The notes beneath the pieces were generated by a model. That model did not search any database. It was not told where the DNA came from and saw nothing but the letters and a program-made list of their open reading frames with translations. The position numbers and the translations under genes were made by a program. Shown in pieces: positions 33,223 to 41,757 of a stretch of DNA of 64,000 nucleotides. The stretch is from VRUE01 sp963705635. GTDB taxonomy: Bacteria > Actinomycetota > Thermoleophilia > Solirubrobacterales > 70-9. Position 1 is the stretch's first letter; every line of letters begins with the position of its first letter. The DNA is taken from NCBI GenBank assembly GCA_963705635.1, contig CAVPKH010000003.1, positions 1-64,000 of the forward strand. Direction: 5' to 3'.

Positions 33223-34102
33223 CGCGGTCTTGGAGAAGCGCGTTGGCCGCGGCCAACTCCGCGATCTCGAGGCCCGGCATCGCCTCGCCGAGGCCGATCG
33301 AGGCGGCGGTCACCCGCTCCGGGTCGTCGAAGTGCGTGGTCGCCTCGACGATCGCGCGGGCGCGGCGCTCGGGGTCGGCGCTCTTGAAGATTCCCGAGCC
33401 GACGAAGTTGCCTTCGGCGCCCAGCTGCATCATCAGGGCGGCGTCGGCCGGCGTGGCGATGCCGCCGGCGCAGAAGAGCGGCACCGGCAGGCTTGCCCTC
33501 TCGGCCACCTCGCGGACCACTTCGAGCGGGGCCTGATGCTCTTTGGCGGCGCCCGCAAGCTCCTCGGGGCCGAGCTGGGCAAGGCGCTTGATGCCACCGA
33601 CGATCTCGCGCATGTGGCGCACCGCCTCGACCACGTTGCCGGTGCCGGCCTCGCCCTTGGAGCGGATCATCGCCGCGCCCTCGCCGATCCGCCGCAGCGC
33701 CTCGCCGAGGTTGGTGGCGCCGCAGACGAAGGGCACCTCGAAGGCGAGCTTGTCGATGTGGTTGCGCTCGTCGGCGGGGGTCAGCACCTCGGACTCGTCG
33801 ATGTAGTCGACCTCGAGTGCCTGCAGGACCTGGGCCTCGGCGAAATGGCCGATCCGCGCCTTCGCCATCACCGGGATCGTCACCGCCTCCTGGATGCCCT
33901 TGATCATCGCCGGATCCGACATCCGGGCGACGCCGCCGTCGCGGCGGATGTCCGACGGAACCCGCTCCAGCGCCATCACCGCACAGGCTCCGGCCTGCTC
34001 GGCGATCCGCGCCTGCTCGGGCGTGACCACGTCCATGATCACCCCGCCCTTGAGCATCTCGGCCAGGCCGGTCTTCAAGCGAAACGTTGCTTTCTCAGTC
34101 AC
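33215..34102 (-). CDS. pdxS: pyridoxal 5'-phosphate synthase subunit PdxS
   Basis: The protein of about 295 residues is a PdxS (beta/alpha)8 barrel: FRLKTGLAEMLKGGVIMDVV, VMAKARIGHFAEAQVLQALEVDYIDESEVL with the first active-site Lys, and GEALRRIGEGAAMIRSKGEAGTG with the second. It makes pyridoxal 5'-phosphate from ribose 5-phosphate, glyceraldehyde 3-phosphate and ammonia from PdxT. The start may be GTG 34102 (MTEKATFRL, the usual N-terminus) or ATG 34111. A TAATAT box on the minus strand (34111-34116) would place the transcription start at or next to the GTG, giving a leaderless message (inference). Confidence 0.93.
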   Translation of the reverse strand: MTEKATFRLKTGLAEMLKGGVIMDVVTPEQARIAEQAGACAVMALERVPSDIRRDGGVARMSDPAMIKGIQEAVTIPVMAKARIGHFAEAQVLQALEVDYIDESEVLTPADERNHIDKLAFEVPFVCGATNLGEALRRIGEGAAMIRSKGEAGTGNVVEAVRHMREIVGGIKRLAQLGPEELAGAAKEHQAPLEVVREVAERASLPVPLFCAGGIATPADAALMMQLGAEGNFVGSGIFKSADPERRARAIVEATTHFDDPERVTAASIGLGEAMPGLEIAELAAANALLQDRGA

Positions 34103-34239
34103 AGGCCCCATATTACGGGCAGCTCACCCTGCGGACTCTCGCGGGGGGTGGCGCGGATTTGGGGGACCGTCCTGAGGAGCTACTGCACCGCAGGGATGGT
34201 GGTTCCAAATCCGTGACAGGACCCGCCGCGCCTGGACGC

Positions 34240-35115
34240 TTACTTCAGCTTGTAGGCGCGGATGCGGTCTTTGTGGCTGTCTTCGTCTCGCGCGTAGAGG
34301 CCGTGGGCCAAGGCCTGAACCAGTGCCATCAAGGCCGTGTTGGAGCGGGCAAAAGAGGGGCTGTTGGAGGAGAAGTAAAGGGTCTGACCGGCGTGCTCGC
34401 CCACCTCCGACATTGAGGCGTCGGAGATCGCCAGCGTGTTGGCGCCACGGTGCAGGGCCAGCTTCATCGCCCGCAGCAGCAGCGGGTGGGCACGGCCGGA
34501 AGAAAGGACGATGACCAGCGTCTCGTCGTCGATCCGCCCGAGTCGCTGCAGCGATTCACCGCCGGTGCTGGCGACGATCTCGGCGCGGATGTCGAGCAGG
34601 CTGAGCGTGTGTCGCAGGTAGCTGGCGAAGAAAGCCATCTGGTCGACGCCGACGATGACGACGCGCTGGGCTTCGGCAAGGGCGGCAACGGCGCCGTCGA
34701 CCTGCTCGCGGGTCAGCTTGCGCGCGGTTTCCTCGAGGTTGGCGTAGTCGGCGCCGAGCGAACCCTCGAGCTCGGAGTGGTCGAAGGAGAACAGGGCACC
34801 GGCGCTGGCGCTGCCGCTGACCGCGGCGCCGGCCGAGCGGTACTCCTCGATTGCCGCCTGCTGAAGCTCGGGATAACCCTCGAAGCCAAGGGCCTGGGAG
34901 AAGCGCACCACCGTCGACGAGGAGGTGCTCGCTCTCCTGGCCAGCTCCTCGGCGGTGAGGAAGGCCGCCTCGTCAAGATGATCGACGATGTAGCGGGCGA
35001 CGTCTTTCTGCGAGCGCGAGAACTCGTCGAAGCGCTCTTGGATGTACTCGGAAAGGCTCTTGAGCTGGGGGGCTGGGGCTGGGGTCTTGGTCGCTGTCTT
35101 GGTCACGGCGTCCAA
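34240..35115 (-). CDS. RpiR/MurR family transcriptional regulator (HTH plus SIS domain)
   Basis: The 291-residue protein has an N-terminal RpiR-type helix-turn-helix (residues 20-95: LTAEELARRASTSSSTVVRFSQALGFEGYPELQQA). A SIS sugar-isomerase domain from about 130 follows (RVVIVGVDQMAFFASYLRHTL, ETLVIVLSSGRAHPLLLRAMKLA). Such proteins sense phosphosugars and control carbohydrate genes. It is divergent from 35227 across a space containing a 17-bp palindrome (35178-35194), a candidate operator. Its target genes are unknown; pdxS lies downstream on the same strand. Confidence 0.9.
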   Translation of the reverse strand: MDAVTKTATKTPAPAPQLKSLSEYIQERFDEFSRSQKDVARYIVDHLDEAAFLTAEELARRASTSSSTVVRFSQALGFEGYPELQQAAIEEYRSAGAAVSGSASAGALFSFDHSELEGSLGADYANLEETARKLTREQVDGAVAALAEAQRVVIVGVDQMAFFASYLRHTLSLLDIRAEIVASTGGESLQRLGRIDDETLVIVLSSGRAHPLLLRAMKLALHRGANTLAISDASMSEVGEHAGQTLYFSSNSPSFARSNTALMALVQALAHGLYARDEDSHKDRIRAYKLK

Positions 35116-35177
35116 TTCGTCGGACCCCGTGCTTTCCCTTCCGGCGACCTCCAGCCAAATTGCCGACGGGCCTGTTT

Positions 35178-35194
35178 CCGTTGCATATCAACGG
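35178..35194. promoter_or_regulatory. 17-bp palindrome in the divergent spacer of the RpiR-type gene
   Basis: CCGTTG-CATAT-CAACGG is a perfect 6-bp dyad with a 5-base centre, followed on the plus strand by TTTT. It lies between two divergent genes and is a plausible binding site for the adjacent regulator. A short terminator-like hairpin is the alternative. Confidence 0.45.
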
Positions 35195-35226
35195 TTTTGG
35201 AACGATCGGCGGCTCTATCTGGTTGG

Positions 35227-35622
35227 ATGGTCGCTGCGATGACGCTCGAGCAGGCCCTGCGCCTCACCAACCGCAACATGATCGCCTTCGACCTGATCCT
35301 CGGCAGCGCTGCGATCCTCGCCCCTGCCGCCACGCTGAAGGTGCTCGGACACGAGCACCCCTCCCCCGACGCCGAGCACCTCTTCCGTCGCTGCGGCCCG
35401 ATCTGGCTCACCTTCGCCGCCGCCCACGCGATCGCCGAGCACCGCGGCGAGCAGCGCGACTGGTGGGCGCTGGCCTGGCTGCGGGGCACCGAGATCGCCA
35501 CCGACGCGCTCTGGGCAGAGTCCCCTGCGGTCAGCCGCCCCGGCGCCAAGCTCGGCCTGCGCCTGGCCGGCGTCTCAAACGTGGCGATGGCCGCGGGCTT
35601 CGCCTGGCTCTCGAGGCGCTGA
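35227..35622 (+). CDS. small membrane protein of unknown function
   Basis: The protein of about 131 residues (or 127 from ATG 35239) has hydrophobic stretches MIAFDLILGSAAILAPAATL, IWLTFAAAHAIAE and LRLAGVSNVAMAAGFAWLS, suggesting three or four short helices. I do not recognise the family; a DoxX-like or similar four-helix fold is possible. The next gene starts 4 bases after its stop, so the two are likely co-transcribed. The frame is open far upstream only as a shadow of the RpiR-type gene. Confidence 0.65.
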   Translation: MVAAMTLEQALRLTNRNMIAFDLILGSAAILAPAATLKVLGHEHPSPDAEHLFRRCGPIWLTFAAAHAIAEHRGEQRDWWALAWLRGTEIATDALWAESPAVSRPGAKLGLRLAGVSNVAMAAGFAWLSRR

Positions 35623-35626
35623 GCGC

Positions 35627-35960
35627 ATGGGCGAGCTCGCCGGGCTGCCCGACAAGCGCTGGAGCCTGCGCGGCCTCACCGAAGAGGGCGACGAGGCCTG
35701 GCTGATCCGCGGCATCTCCCGCAAGCTCTACCGCTGCCCCGCTTGCCATGGCGAGATCGAGATCGGCAGCGAGCACGTCGTCGTCCAGTACGTCTTCCGG
35801 CTCGGCGGCACCGAACACCACCACTGGCACCGGCGCTGCGCCGAAGAGCTGCTTGATCGGGGAGCTGAGCGACGTGCGCCGGGTCCCGGCCGGAGAGTCG
35901 GCGCAGTCGAAGCTGGAGCAGCGTGGCCGCTACCCCTCCGGCCGTCGGCGTCACCGCTGA
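35627..35960 (+). CDS. zinc-ribbon-like small protein, frame broken once
   Basis: The protein is about 110 residues. The centre has YRCPACHGEIEIGSEHVVVQY and HHHWHRRCAEEL, a CxxC...HxxxC arrangement that could bind zinc. After EELL (near 35853, in CTGCTTGATCGG) the sequence continues sensibly only in another frame as IGELSDVRRVPAGESAQSKLEQRGR and stops at 35960; staying in frame gives a Gly/Arg/Ala tail. Removing one T from CTTGATC restores it. Function unknown. The next gene starts 2 bases later. Confidence 0.55.
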
Positions 35961-35961
35961 C

Positions 35962-36707
35962 GTGAGCAGACGCGCCGAGCTGATCTCGACCTACGTGCGG
36001 ATCGGCCGCACCTACGTCCGCTGGGCGCCCTCGCTGCTGCTGCTCGCCGTCGTCGTCTTCGTCCCCCTGGGCCTGATCCACGCGCTCGCCATCCACGCCG
36101 AAATCGGCTCGCTCGACTTCGGCTCGGGGTTGAAGCTGCTCGCCCTGATCGCGGCGGTACTGGCCCTCGCCGCTACGGGCCTGATCGGCGAGGTCTTCTA
36201 CACCGGCGCGGTGGCGATCTCGCTCACCCACCCACGCGAGGGCCGGCCGCCCTCGCTTGCGCGCAGATCGCCCGCATGGTCAACTACGGCCCGCTGATCG
36301 CGATCGACCTGATCTACGGCCTCCTCGTCGCCGTCGGCCTGATTGCCTTCGTCGTTCCCGGGATGCTCGCCTTCGTCTGGCTCGGCCTCGCCGCCCCCGT
36401 GGTCGAGATCGAACACCGCGGCATCCGCGCCGCCTTTGCCCGCAGCGTGCGGCTGGTACGTGGCAAGTTCCTGCTCGTCGCCGCGGTGATGATCCCGATC
36501 GAGATCGTCGGCGACGTGCTGACCAACCTCGCCACCGACTTCGCCCACGGCCTCTTCGGCGGCTCGCTGATCGCCGAGTGGATGGCCGACGTGCTGACCA
36601 ACATCGTCTTCACCCCGTTCTACGCCGTCGCCGCGGTGCTGCTCACCGTCGACCTGATCCGCGAAAAGGGCGGCGGGGTCGAACTACACTCGAGGCCTGC
36701 CCCGTGA
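35962..36707 (+). CDS. multi-helix membrane protein, frame broken once
   Basis: The first frame (GTG 35962, SRRAELISTYVRIGRTYVRWAPSLLLLAVVVFVPLGLI) joins the second near 36257 (SLA to QIARMVNYGPLIAIDLIYGLLVAVGLIAFVVPG). The joined protein is about 247 residues with five or six helices. Features such as HPREGRPPSLAQIARMV and EIEHRGIRAAFARSVRLVRGK resemble membrane proteins with repeated glycerophosphodiester-phosphodiesterase-like membrane regions, but I cannot name it with confidence. The extra GC near 36258-36260 looks like an indel. It ends in a GTGA overlap with the next gene. Confidence 0.6.
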
Positions 36708-37509
36708 TCTGCGCCTCGATCTTCAGCGACTTCTGGAACAAGCTCGTCGAACACGACGAGCAGGGCCTCTTCCTCGTCTTCGCCGGCTTCATCCTCTCCT
36801 TCGCCTTCATCAGGATGAGCACCCGGCTGATGCGCAGCCCGCAGGTCTCCTGGTGGCCGGGCAGCGTCGTCAGCGAGAGCGGCGTCCACCTGCACCACCT
36901 CGTCTTCGGCATCGTCGCGATGATGATCGGCGGCACCCTCGGCTTCGCCGCCCTCGGCCACAGCCCTTACGTCGAGATCTGCGCCTTCGTCTTCGGCGTC
37001 GGCGCCGGGCTGACGATCGACGAGTTCGCGCTCTGGGTCTACCTCGACGACGTCTACTGGGCCGAGGAGGGCCGCAGCTCGATCGACGCGACCGTGATCG
37101 CGGCGGCGGCATGCTCTTGCTGCTGCTCGGCTTCAGCCCCTTCAACTTCGACACCAGCTCCTTCGAGCACGACGCTCGGCAGCATCCTCTCCGCCGGCAT
37201 CATCTTCAGCCTGGTCGCGATCTGCTTCTCCAAGCAGCGGGTGATGCACGGCACCGTCGGCTTCTTCGTCTTCCCGATCGCGATCTACGGCGCCGGTGCG
37301 GATCGGCAAGCCCGGCTCACCCTGGGCGTCGCCGCCGCTACGGCGAGCGGCGCCCGAAGAAGCAGGCGAAGGCCGAGGAGCGCTTCCCGCCCGACCGCCG
37401 CACCGAGCGCTTCAAGAACGCCTTCCGCGACATCATCGGCGGCAAGCCCAGCGAGGGCATCGCGGCGGTCCAGCAGGAGGCGCTTCGCCGCCACCCGCGA
37501 GGCCGCTGA
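36704..37509 (+). CDS. integral membrane protein, frame broken about four times
   Basis: From GTG 36704 the protein runs FWNKLVEHDEQGLFLVFAGFILSFAFIRMSTRLM, SESGVHLHHLVFGIVAMMIGGTLGF and EICAFVFGVGAGLTIDEFALWVYLDDVYW. It then breaks near 37107 (to GMLLLLLGFSPFNF), near 37173 (to LGSILSAGIIFSLVAICF), near 37297 (to VRIGKPGSPWA) and near 37333 (to RRYGERRPKKQAKAEERF), ending at 37509. Each piece is convincing and follows the previous, so one gene of about 268 residues is likely. It has about six helices and a basic C-terminal tail. A conserved HLHH after helix 2 is notable. Function unknown. This is the most error-dense spot in the window. Confidence 0.6.
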
Positions 37510-37581
37510 AGAAGTCCGTGAAGGGCCGAACACGTCGCCCACATCGATCGGCCGGATCGCGACTAGCCGGGCCCGGCCGGT

Positions 37582-37608
37582 GCGACGCCGGCCCGATGCC
37601 GGCGTCGC
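37582..37608. terminator. strong hairpin between convergent genes
   Basis: GCGACGCCGGC and GCCGGCGTCGC form an 11-bp perfect stem with a 5-base loop. It lies between the plus-strand gene ending at 37509 and the minus-strand gene ending at 37617 and can serve both. No T-run is present. Confidence 0.55.
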
Positions 37609-37616
37609 GACCAGGC

Positions 37617-37967
37617 TCAGCCGGTCTGCGTCATCAGCCCGATCTGGTGTCCCTCCGGATCGGTGAAGAGGGCGATCTGGCCGCTGGGAATGTCCATCGG
37701 GCCCATCACCTTCTTGCCGCCCAGCCCCTCCGCCTTCGCGATCGCCGCCTCGATGTCGTCGACCCGCACGTAGAAGGTGACGTGGCCGGGGTTGCCCTCC
37801 GGCGCCGCGCCGATCCCACCGGGGATCCCCTCACCGCCGGTATCGATCGTCGAGTACGGCATGCCGTCCATATCGGTCAGCTGCCAGTCGAACAGCTGCG
37901 AGTAAAAATCCTTCAGTCCCTGGTGGTCCTTGCCGGCCACTTCGAACCACATCGTCGGATTGCCCAT
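37617..37967 (-). CDS. VOC (glyoxalase/bleomycin-resistance) family protein
   Basis: The 116-residue protein has the single-module VOC layout: TMWFEVAGKDHQGLKDFYSQLFDWQL at the start, GHVTFYVRVDDIEAAIAKAEGLGGK in the middle and IALFTDPEGHQIGLM at the end. The family includes metal-dependent lyases, dioxygenases and resistance proteins, acting as dimers. The usual metal His is partly replaced (MWFEV). It is the last gene after ArsR and SRPBCC on the same strand, a common small operon in actinobacteria. Substrate unknown. Confidence 0.85.
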   Translation of the reverse strand: MGNPTMWFEVAGKDHQGLKDFYSQLFDWQLTDMDGMPYSTIDTGGEGIPGGIGAAPEGNPGHVTFYVRVDDIEAAIAKAEGLGGKKVMGPMDIPSGQIALFTDPEGHQIGLMTQTG

Positions 37968-37998
37968 CGTGTCTTCCTCCTCGTTGGTCGCTTGTCAG

Positions 37999-38476
37999 TC
38001 AGTTGTCGCTGCCGGCGCCCTCGGGCGTGGCCCAGGGGTCGGCGCCGGGGTCGGCGCCGCTCGCCGCGGCGGCGAGCCGCTCGGTGTAGTGGCGCCAGCC
38101 GTGGCCGTGCCGCTGCGCCGATTCCGCGTTTGGCAGATCGCTGTGGATCAATCGCAGGTGGGTGCCGTCGCCGTCGGCGGCGAGCAGGACCTCAACCGTG
38201 GTGCTGCCCGCAGGGGTCACCGCCTCCTCGCCCTCCCAGCCCCAGGTGAAGAGCGATGCGCCGGGGCCGGTCGAGCTCGACGAACTCGCCGCTGGCGACG
38301 CTGTCGCCATTGATGTCGCAGCGCATGGCGCCACCGGGTCGCGGCTCCAGCTCGGCCGAGCGGCCCATCCACTGGATCATCTTGTCGGGGTCGATGAAGA
38401 AGTCGAAGACGGTCTCAGGGCTTGCCCCGATCCGGACCTCGACCTCGACCGCGTTTGCTGTCTCTGCGCTTGCCAC
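37999..38476 (-). CDS. SRPBCC (AHSA1/START-like) domain protein, frame broken once
   Basis: The N-terminal half (VEVEVRIGASPETVFDFFIDPDKMIQWMGRSAELEPRPGG) and the C-terminal half (FTWGWEGEEAVTPAGSTTVEVLLAADGDGTHLRLIHSDLP) are in different frames that meet near 38258, between PRRI and FTWGW. Joined, about 158 residues, the normal size for an AHSA1-like lipid/ligand-binding protein. The start at 38476 overlaps the ArsR gene by about 60 bases; a shorter ArsR tail or later start is possible. ArsR-SRPBCC gene pairs are widespread in actinobacteria, and the regulator probably controls the operon. Confidence 0.8.
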
Positions 38477-38813
38477 GTTTGTTCCTCCTCTGCTGCTCCA
38501 GCTCGGCGGCGAGCTTCAGCCGCTCGAGACGATCGGTCCAGAATTCGTTCAAGAAGTCGCGCAGCCCGGCCAGCGCTTCTGGCTCGGCTCGATAGAAGCG
38601 GCGAGTCCCCTCGCGGCGCTCGCTGAGCAGTCCCGCCTCGCGCAGCACCGCGAGGTGCTGGGACACGGCCGGCCGGGAGACGTCGAAGCGCGAGGCGATC
38701 TCGCCCGCGCTCATCTCGCCGTCGCGCACCAGCGCCAGGATCTCACGCCGCCGCGGCTCGGCCACGGCGCGCGCGACGCGGTCCATCTCAGAGCTGGGGG
38801 TTGCCGATGCCAC
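38415..38813 (-). CDS. ArsR family transcriptional regulator
   Basis: The 132-residue winged-helix protein has MDRVARAVAEPRRREILALVRDGEMSAGEIASRFDVSRPAVSQHLAVLREAGLLSERREGTRRFYRAEPEAL, the full ArsR DNA-binding domain. It has no evident metal-binding cysteines, so it probably responds to another signal. The C-terminal 30 residues are Arg/Lys-rich and may be overrun into the SRPBCC gene. The dyad at 38834-38843 lies about 20 bases upstream and fits an autoregulatory operator. Confidence 0.9.
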   Translation of the reverse strand: MASATPSSEMDRVARAVAEPRRREILALVRDGEMSAGEIASRFDVSRPAVSQHLAVLREAGLLSERREGTRRFYRAEPEALAGLRDFLNEFWTDRLERLKLAAELEQQRRNKRGKRRDSKRGRGRGPDRGKP

Positions 38814-38833
38814 GGCAGCAATTTAAGCAGATT

Positions 38834-38855
38834 CTTACGTAAGTAGAAACTTACG
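38834..38855. promoter_or_regulatory. candidate ArsR operator
   Basis: CTTACGTAAG (38834-38843) is a perfect 10-bp palindrome, and a further half site CTTACG follows at 38850-38855. It is in an AT-rich stretch between the start of the ArsR gene (38813) and the end of the kinase gene (38864). Confidence 0.55.
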
Positions 38856-38863
38856 GTTCGTGC

Positions 38864-40468
38864 TCAGCGCTTGCTGCTGCACTTGCGCAGGCCAACGGCG
38901 CGGGCAAGCTCGTAGCGTTCTCCGGCTTCGCCGTTGCGGTCTTCCCGGGCGGCGAGGTAGCCGCTGCCATCGCCCGTTTCCGCTGCCTTCAGGGCGGCGC
39001 GATCGTGGGCCTTGACTCGCTGCTGCGCCGCGACGTATTCGTCGAAGGGCACGCGCAGGCCGGGAGGCGGGGAAAGCGCCTCGAACTTGCGCACGGCCCG
39101 CGTCGATATGCCGGTGAGGATCTTCGAGTAGGTGACGTCGGGCGTGCCCTCGCCTTCCGGGTAGTCCTGCAGCGTCGCCAGGTAGGTGGCCTGGCTTTCG
39201 GCGCAGATCGCATCGGCCTTGGCAACCAGCTCGGACTCGGTCAAGGTCGGCGCCGGCTTGGGCTTCCCCGAACGGTCCTGCTTCGCCGCTTTGCCCGGGG
39301 CATCACCGCTCGCCGCCTTCGGGCTCGCGCTCCCTCCCCCACCCGACAGGGCCACCACCGCGGCGACGATGGCGATGGCTGCGAGCGCGCCCCCGGCGAG
39401 CACCAGGCGGCGACGGCGAATGCCGCCGCGGGCCGGTGGCCTCGATCCACCGGCGGGCGCCAGGGTCGGCTCGGGGTCGTCGGCGAGGCTCCGGGTCGGC
39501 GCCGTCGGCTGCTGTGGAACCTTCGTCGCGGCGTCGCGCGGCGCGATCGTCTCCCCCGTTCCGGTCGCCGCCATGCCGGTTGCCACCGTGCGCTCCGGCA
39601 GCGCCGGCTGCTCGCCGCGGAGCGCCGCCCGGGCCGCTCGGCCGAGGTCGCCGGCGGAGGGATAGCGGTCCTCGGGGAGCTTCGACATCGCCCGGATCAC
39701 CACGTCGTCGAGTGCCATCGGAACCTCGGGCACGTACAGCGAGGGCGCCGGCGGCGGATCGTTGAGATGGGCGTAGAGGCGCGCCGCCTCGCCGTCCTTG
39801 GGAAAGGGAACCTCGCCGGTGAGCAGCTTGAAGAGCAGGCAGCCGAGCGCGTAGACGTCGACGCGGGCGTCGATCGCGCCGCCGGAGATCTGCTCCGGCG
39901 CGACGTAGTCGAGCGTGCCGACGAAGCGGCCGGTCCCGGTCAGGCCGGACTCGGTGGAGACGTTGCGGGCGACGCCGAAGTCGGTGATGTAGGCGTGCTC
40001 GGCCCCGTCGCCGCCGCTGAGCAGGACGTTGGCTGGCTTGACGTCGCGGTGGACCAGCCCCGCGGCGTGGATCGCGTCGAGGCCATTGGCGAGCTGGGCG
40101 ATCAGCTCGACCGCGACGGCCGGGTCAAGCCGGCCCTCCCTGGCCAGGCGTTTGGCCAGGTCAGCGCCGGAGACGAAGCGCATCGCGATGAAGGGCACCT
40201 CGCCCTCTTCGCCGGCGGCGTAGATCGGCACCACGTTGGGGTGCTCGATCGAGGCGGCAATCTTCGACTCCTCGGCGAAGCGACGAGCGAAGACGTCGTC
40301 GCTCGCCGCCTCGGGAGCGATCAGCTTCAGCGCCACGCGGCGCTCGAGCCCGGGCTCGAGCGCCAGGTAGAGGATGCCCATGCCGCCGCGGCCGAGGGGG
40401 CGCTCGATCCGGTAGCCGGCGAACTCGTCGCCCTCGGACAGCTCCAATGCGTGACCCGGTGCGGTCAT
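38864..40468 (-). CDS. membrane serine/threonine protein kinase (PknB-like)
   Basis: The 534-residue protein has an N-terminal kinase domain (residues 15-280): GRGGMGILYLALEPGLERRVALKLI with the ATP-binding Lys, VHRDVKPANVLL, DFGVARN and APEQISG. A Thr/Pro-rich linker, one membrane helix near residue 355 (LVLAGGALAAIAIVAAVVAL) and an external domain of about 150 residues follow. The external part is not PASTA; it has two Cys and the AxAICAESQATYLATLQDY segment, resembling small alpha-helical sensor domains common in this group. Substrates unknown. The gene is alone on its strand here. Confidence 0.92.
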   Translation of the reverse strand: MTAPGHALELSEGDEFAGYRIERPLGRGGMGILYLALEPGLERRVALKLIAPEAASDDVFARRFAEESKIAASIEHPNVVPIYAAGEEGEVPFIAMRFVSGADLAKRLAREGRLDPAVAVELIAQLANGLDAIHAAGLVHRDVKPANVLLSGGDGAEHAYITDFGVARNVSTESGLTGTGRFVGTLDYVAPEQISGGAIDARVDVYALGCLLFKLLTGEVPFPKDGEAARLYAHLNDPPPAPSLYVPEVPMALDDVVIRAMSKLPEDRYPSAGDLGRAARAALRGEQPALPERTVATGMAATGTGETIAPRDAATKVPQQPTAPTRSLADDPEPTLAPAGGSRPPARGGIRRRRLVLAGGALAAIAIVAAVVALSGGGGSASPKAASGDAPGKAAKQDRSGKPKPAPTLTESELVAKADAICAESQATYLATLQDYPEGEGTPDVTYSKILTGISTRAVRKFEALSPPPGLRVPFDEYVAAQQRVKAHDRAALKAAETGDGSGYLAAREDRNGEAGERYELARAVGLRKCSSKR

Positions 40469-40545
40469 TCACCCACCCTAGGGCGTGATGGCGAGATAGC
40501 GCGCGGTTAACCTGGCCCCGGCCGGCCCAGTCCTAAACTGGAAAC

Positions 40546-41322
40546 ATGCGCCGACTGGCAATAGCAGCCGCATTCGTGCTGATCGCGTCGGCCCTCGCCG
40601 TCGCGGCGCAGGCGGAAATCGCGCAGAAGGGGAGCCTGCGCGTCTCCTTCGACGGCCAGCTCCGCCCGCGGGCCCTTCCCCGCGACCACGACGCGCCGGT
40701 GACCGTCAGCCTCGTCGGCGAGGTCGGCACCACCGACGGCAGCGTCCCGCCGCAGCTTCGCGAAATCTCGATCGCCGTCAACCGCGCCGGTCGGGTCTCG
40801 GTTGCCGGGCTGCCCAGATGCGGCAAGGCCGCGCTGCAGCAGACCAGTACCGAGGCCGCCCTCGAACACTGCCGTCAGGCGCTCGTCGGACGCGGTCACT
40901 TCTCCGCCAGCGTCAATTTCCCCGGCGCGGCCCTCTTCCCGGCCCGCGGGGAAGCGCTCGTCTTCAACAGCCGCAGCCAAGGAAAGCCGGGACTGCTGCT
41001 CCACCTCTACGGAACCAGCCCGGTGCAGGCGGCCTTCGTCCTCCCCTTCGACATCACCCACGAGAGCAGTGGCAGGTACGGAACCGTGTTCTCGACCAAG
41101 ATCCCCCAGCTCGCATCCGACTCCGGCTACGTCACCGCGCTCGACCTGAAGATCGGCCGCACCTACGGTTACGAGGGCAAGCGGCGAGGCTTCATCAGCG
41201 CCAGCTGCGCCGCGCCGGCCGGATTCCACGAAGCCAGCTTCCCGCTCGCCCGGGCAAGCTTCTCCTTTGCCGGCGGGCAGCGCCTGGTGACCAGCCTCAC
41301 CCGTCAGTGCAAGGTCCGCTAG
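40546..41322 (+). CDS. secreted protein of unknown function
   Basis: The 258-residue protein has a signal peptide (MRRLAIAAAFVLIASALAVAAQA, probable cleavage after AQA). The mature part looks beta-rich, with cysteines in PRCGKAALQ, EHCRQALVG, SASCAAPAGF and the C-terminal RQCKVR that could form two disulfides. I do not recognise a domain by name. The ATG at 40546 is supported by the signal peptide. It is divergent from the kinase across 77 bases and ends just before a convergent metallopeptidase gene. Confidence 0.75.
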   Translation: MRRLAIAAAFVLIASALAVAAQAEIAQKGSLRVSFDGQLRPRALPRDHDAPVTVSLVGEVGTTDGSVPPQLREISIAVNRAGRVSVAGLPRCGKAALQQTSTEAALEHCRQALVGRGHFSASVNFPGAALFPARGEALVFNSRSQGKPGLLLHLYGTSPVQAAFVLPFDITHESSGRYGTVFSTKIPQLASDSGYVTALDLKIGRTYGYEGKRRGFISASCAAPAGFHEASFPLARASFSFAGGQRLVTSLTRQCKVR

Positions 41323-41328
41323 CCAGTC

Positions 41329-41658
41329 TTAGAGGCCGAGCCCGCCAACGCCCCGCTCGTCCCAGCCGAGGTGGTGGGCCAGCTCGTGGCGCAGGGTGAC
41401 CTCGACCTGCTTGGCGAGCAGGGCGCGGTCGTGGCCGAAGTCGCGTTCGAGGGTGTCACGGTAGATCACGATCCTGTCCTCGTAGCGTTCGCGCGCCACA
41501 CCGTCACCGAAGTACTGCCCGTAAGCATGAACCTCCGCGCCGCGGTCGGAGACGACGACGGCGACCCGCTCCAGCACCCGCTGGAATTCCTCCGGCAGGC
41601 CGTCGATCGCATCCGCCACCAGCGCTTCGAACTCGCCCAGCTCCGAGGCATCGCCCAT
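41329..41658 (-). CDS. small zincin-like metallopeptidase (possible)
   Basis: The 109-residue protein contains HELAHHLGWDERG near its C-terminus, the HExxH zincin signature with a following acidic residue. The rest (FEALVADAIDGLPEEFQRVLERVAVVV, RYEDRIVIYRDTLERDFG) matches the minimal metallopeptidase family common in actinobacteria. The proposed catalytic Glu and two His are present. Substrate and physiological role are unknown. It ends 6 bases from the convergent secreted-protein gene. Confidence 0.85.
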   Translation of the reverse strand: MGDASELGEFEALVADAIDGLPEEFQRVLERVAVVVSDRGAEVHAYGQYFGDGVARERYEDRIVIYRDTLERDFGHDRALLAKQVEVTLRHELAHHLGWDERGVGGLGL

Positions 41659-41757
41659 GCGACATAGGTAGCAGACCGATGCGGCCAGGCCGCCAGGACG
41701 ACGGCCGGCGAAGCGGCCCGGGGCATCCAGTGGATGCGACCGGGCCGCCCCAGCCGA

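Noticed and set aside
34112..34239. Possible small RNA or riboswitch before pdxS, with GGATTTGG/CCAAATCC arms
   Set aside because: Only an 8-bp pair over a long loop; no known riboswitch elements, and a leaderless pdxS start would leave no leader.
20180..36260. Frame breaks often lie near GATC, suggesting methylation-related sequencing errors
   Set aside because: About seven of 18 breaks are close to GATC, but GATC occurs roughly every 60 bases here, so this is not clearly above background by my rough count.
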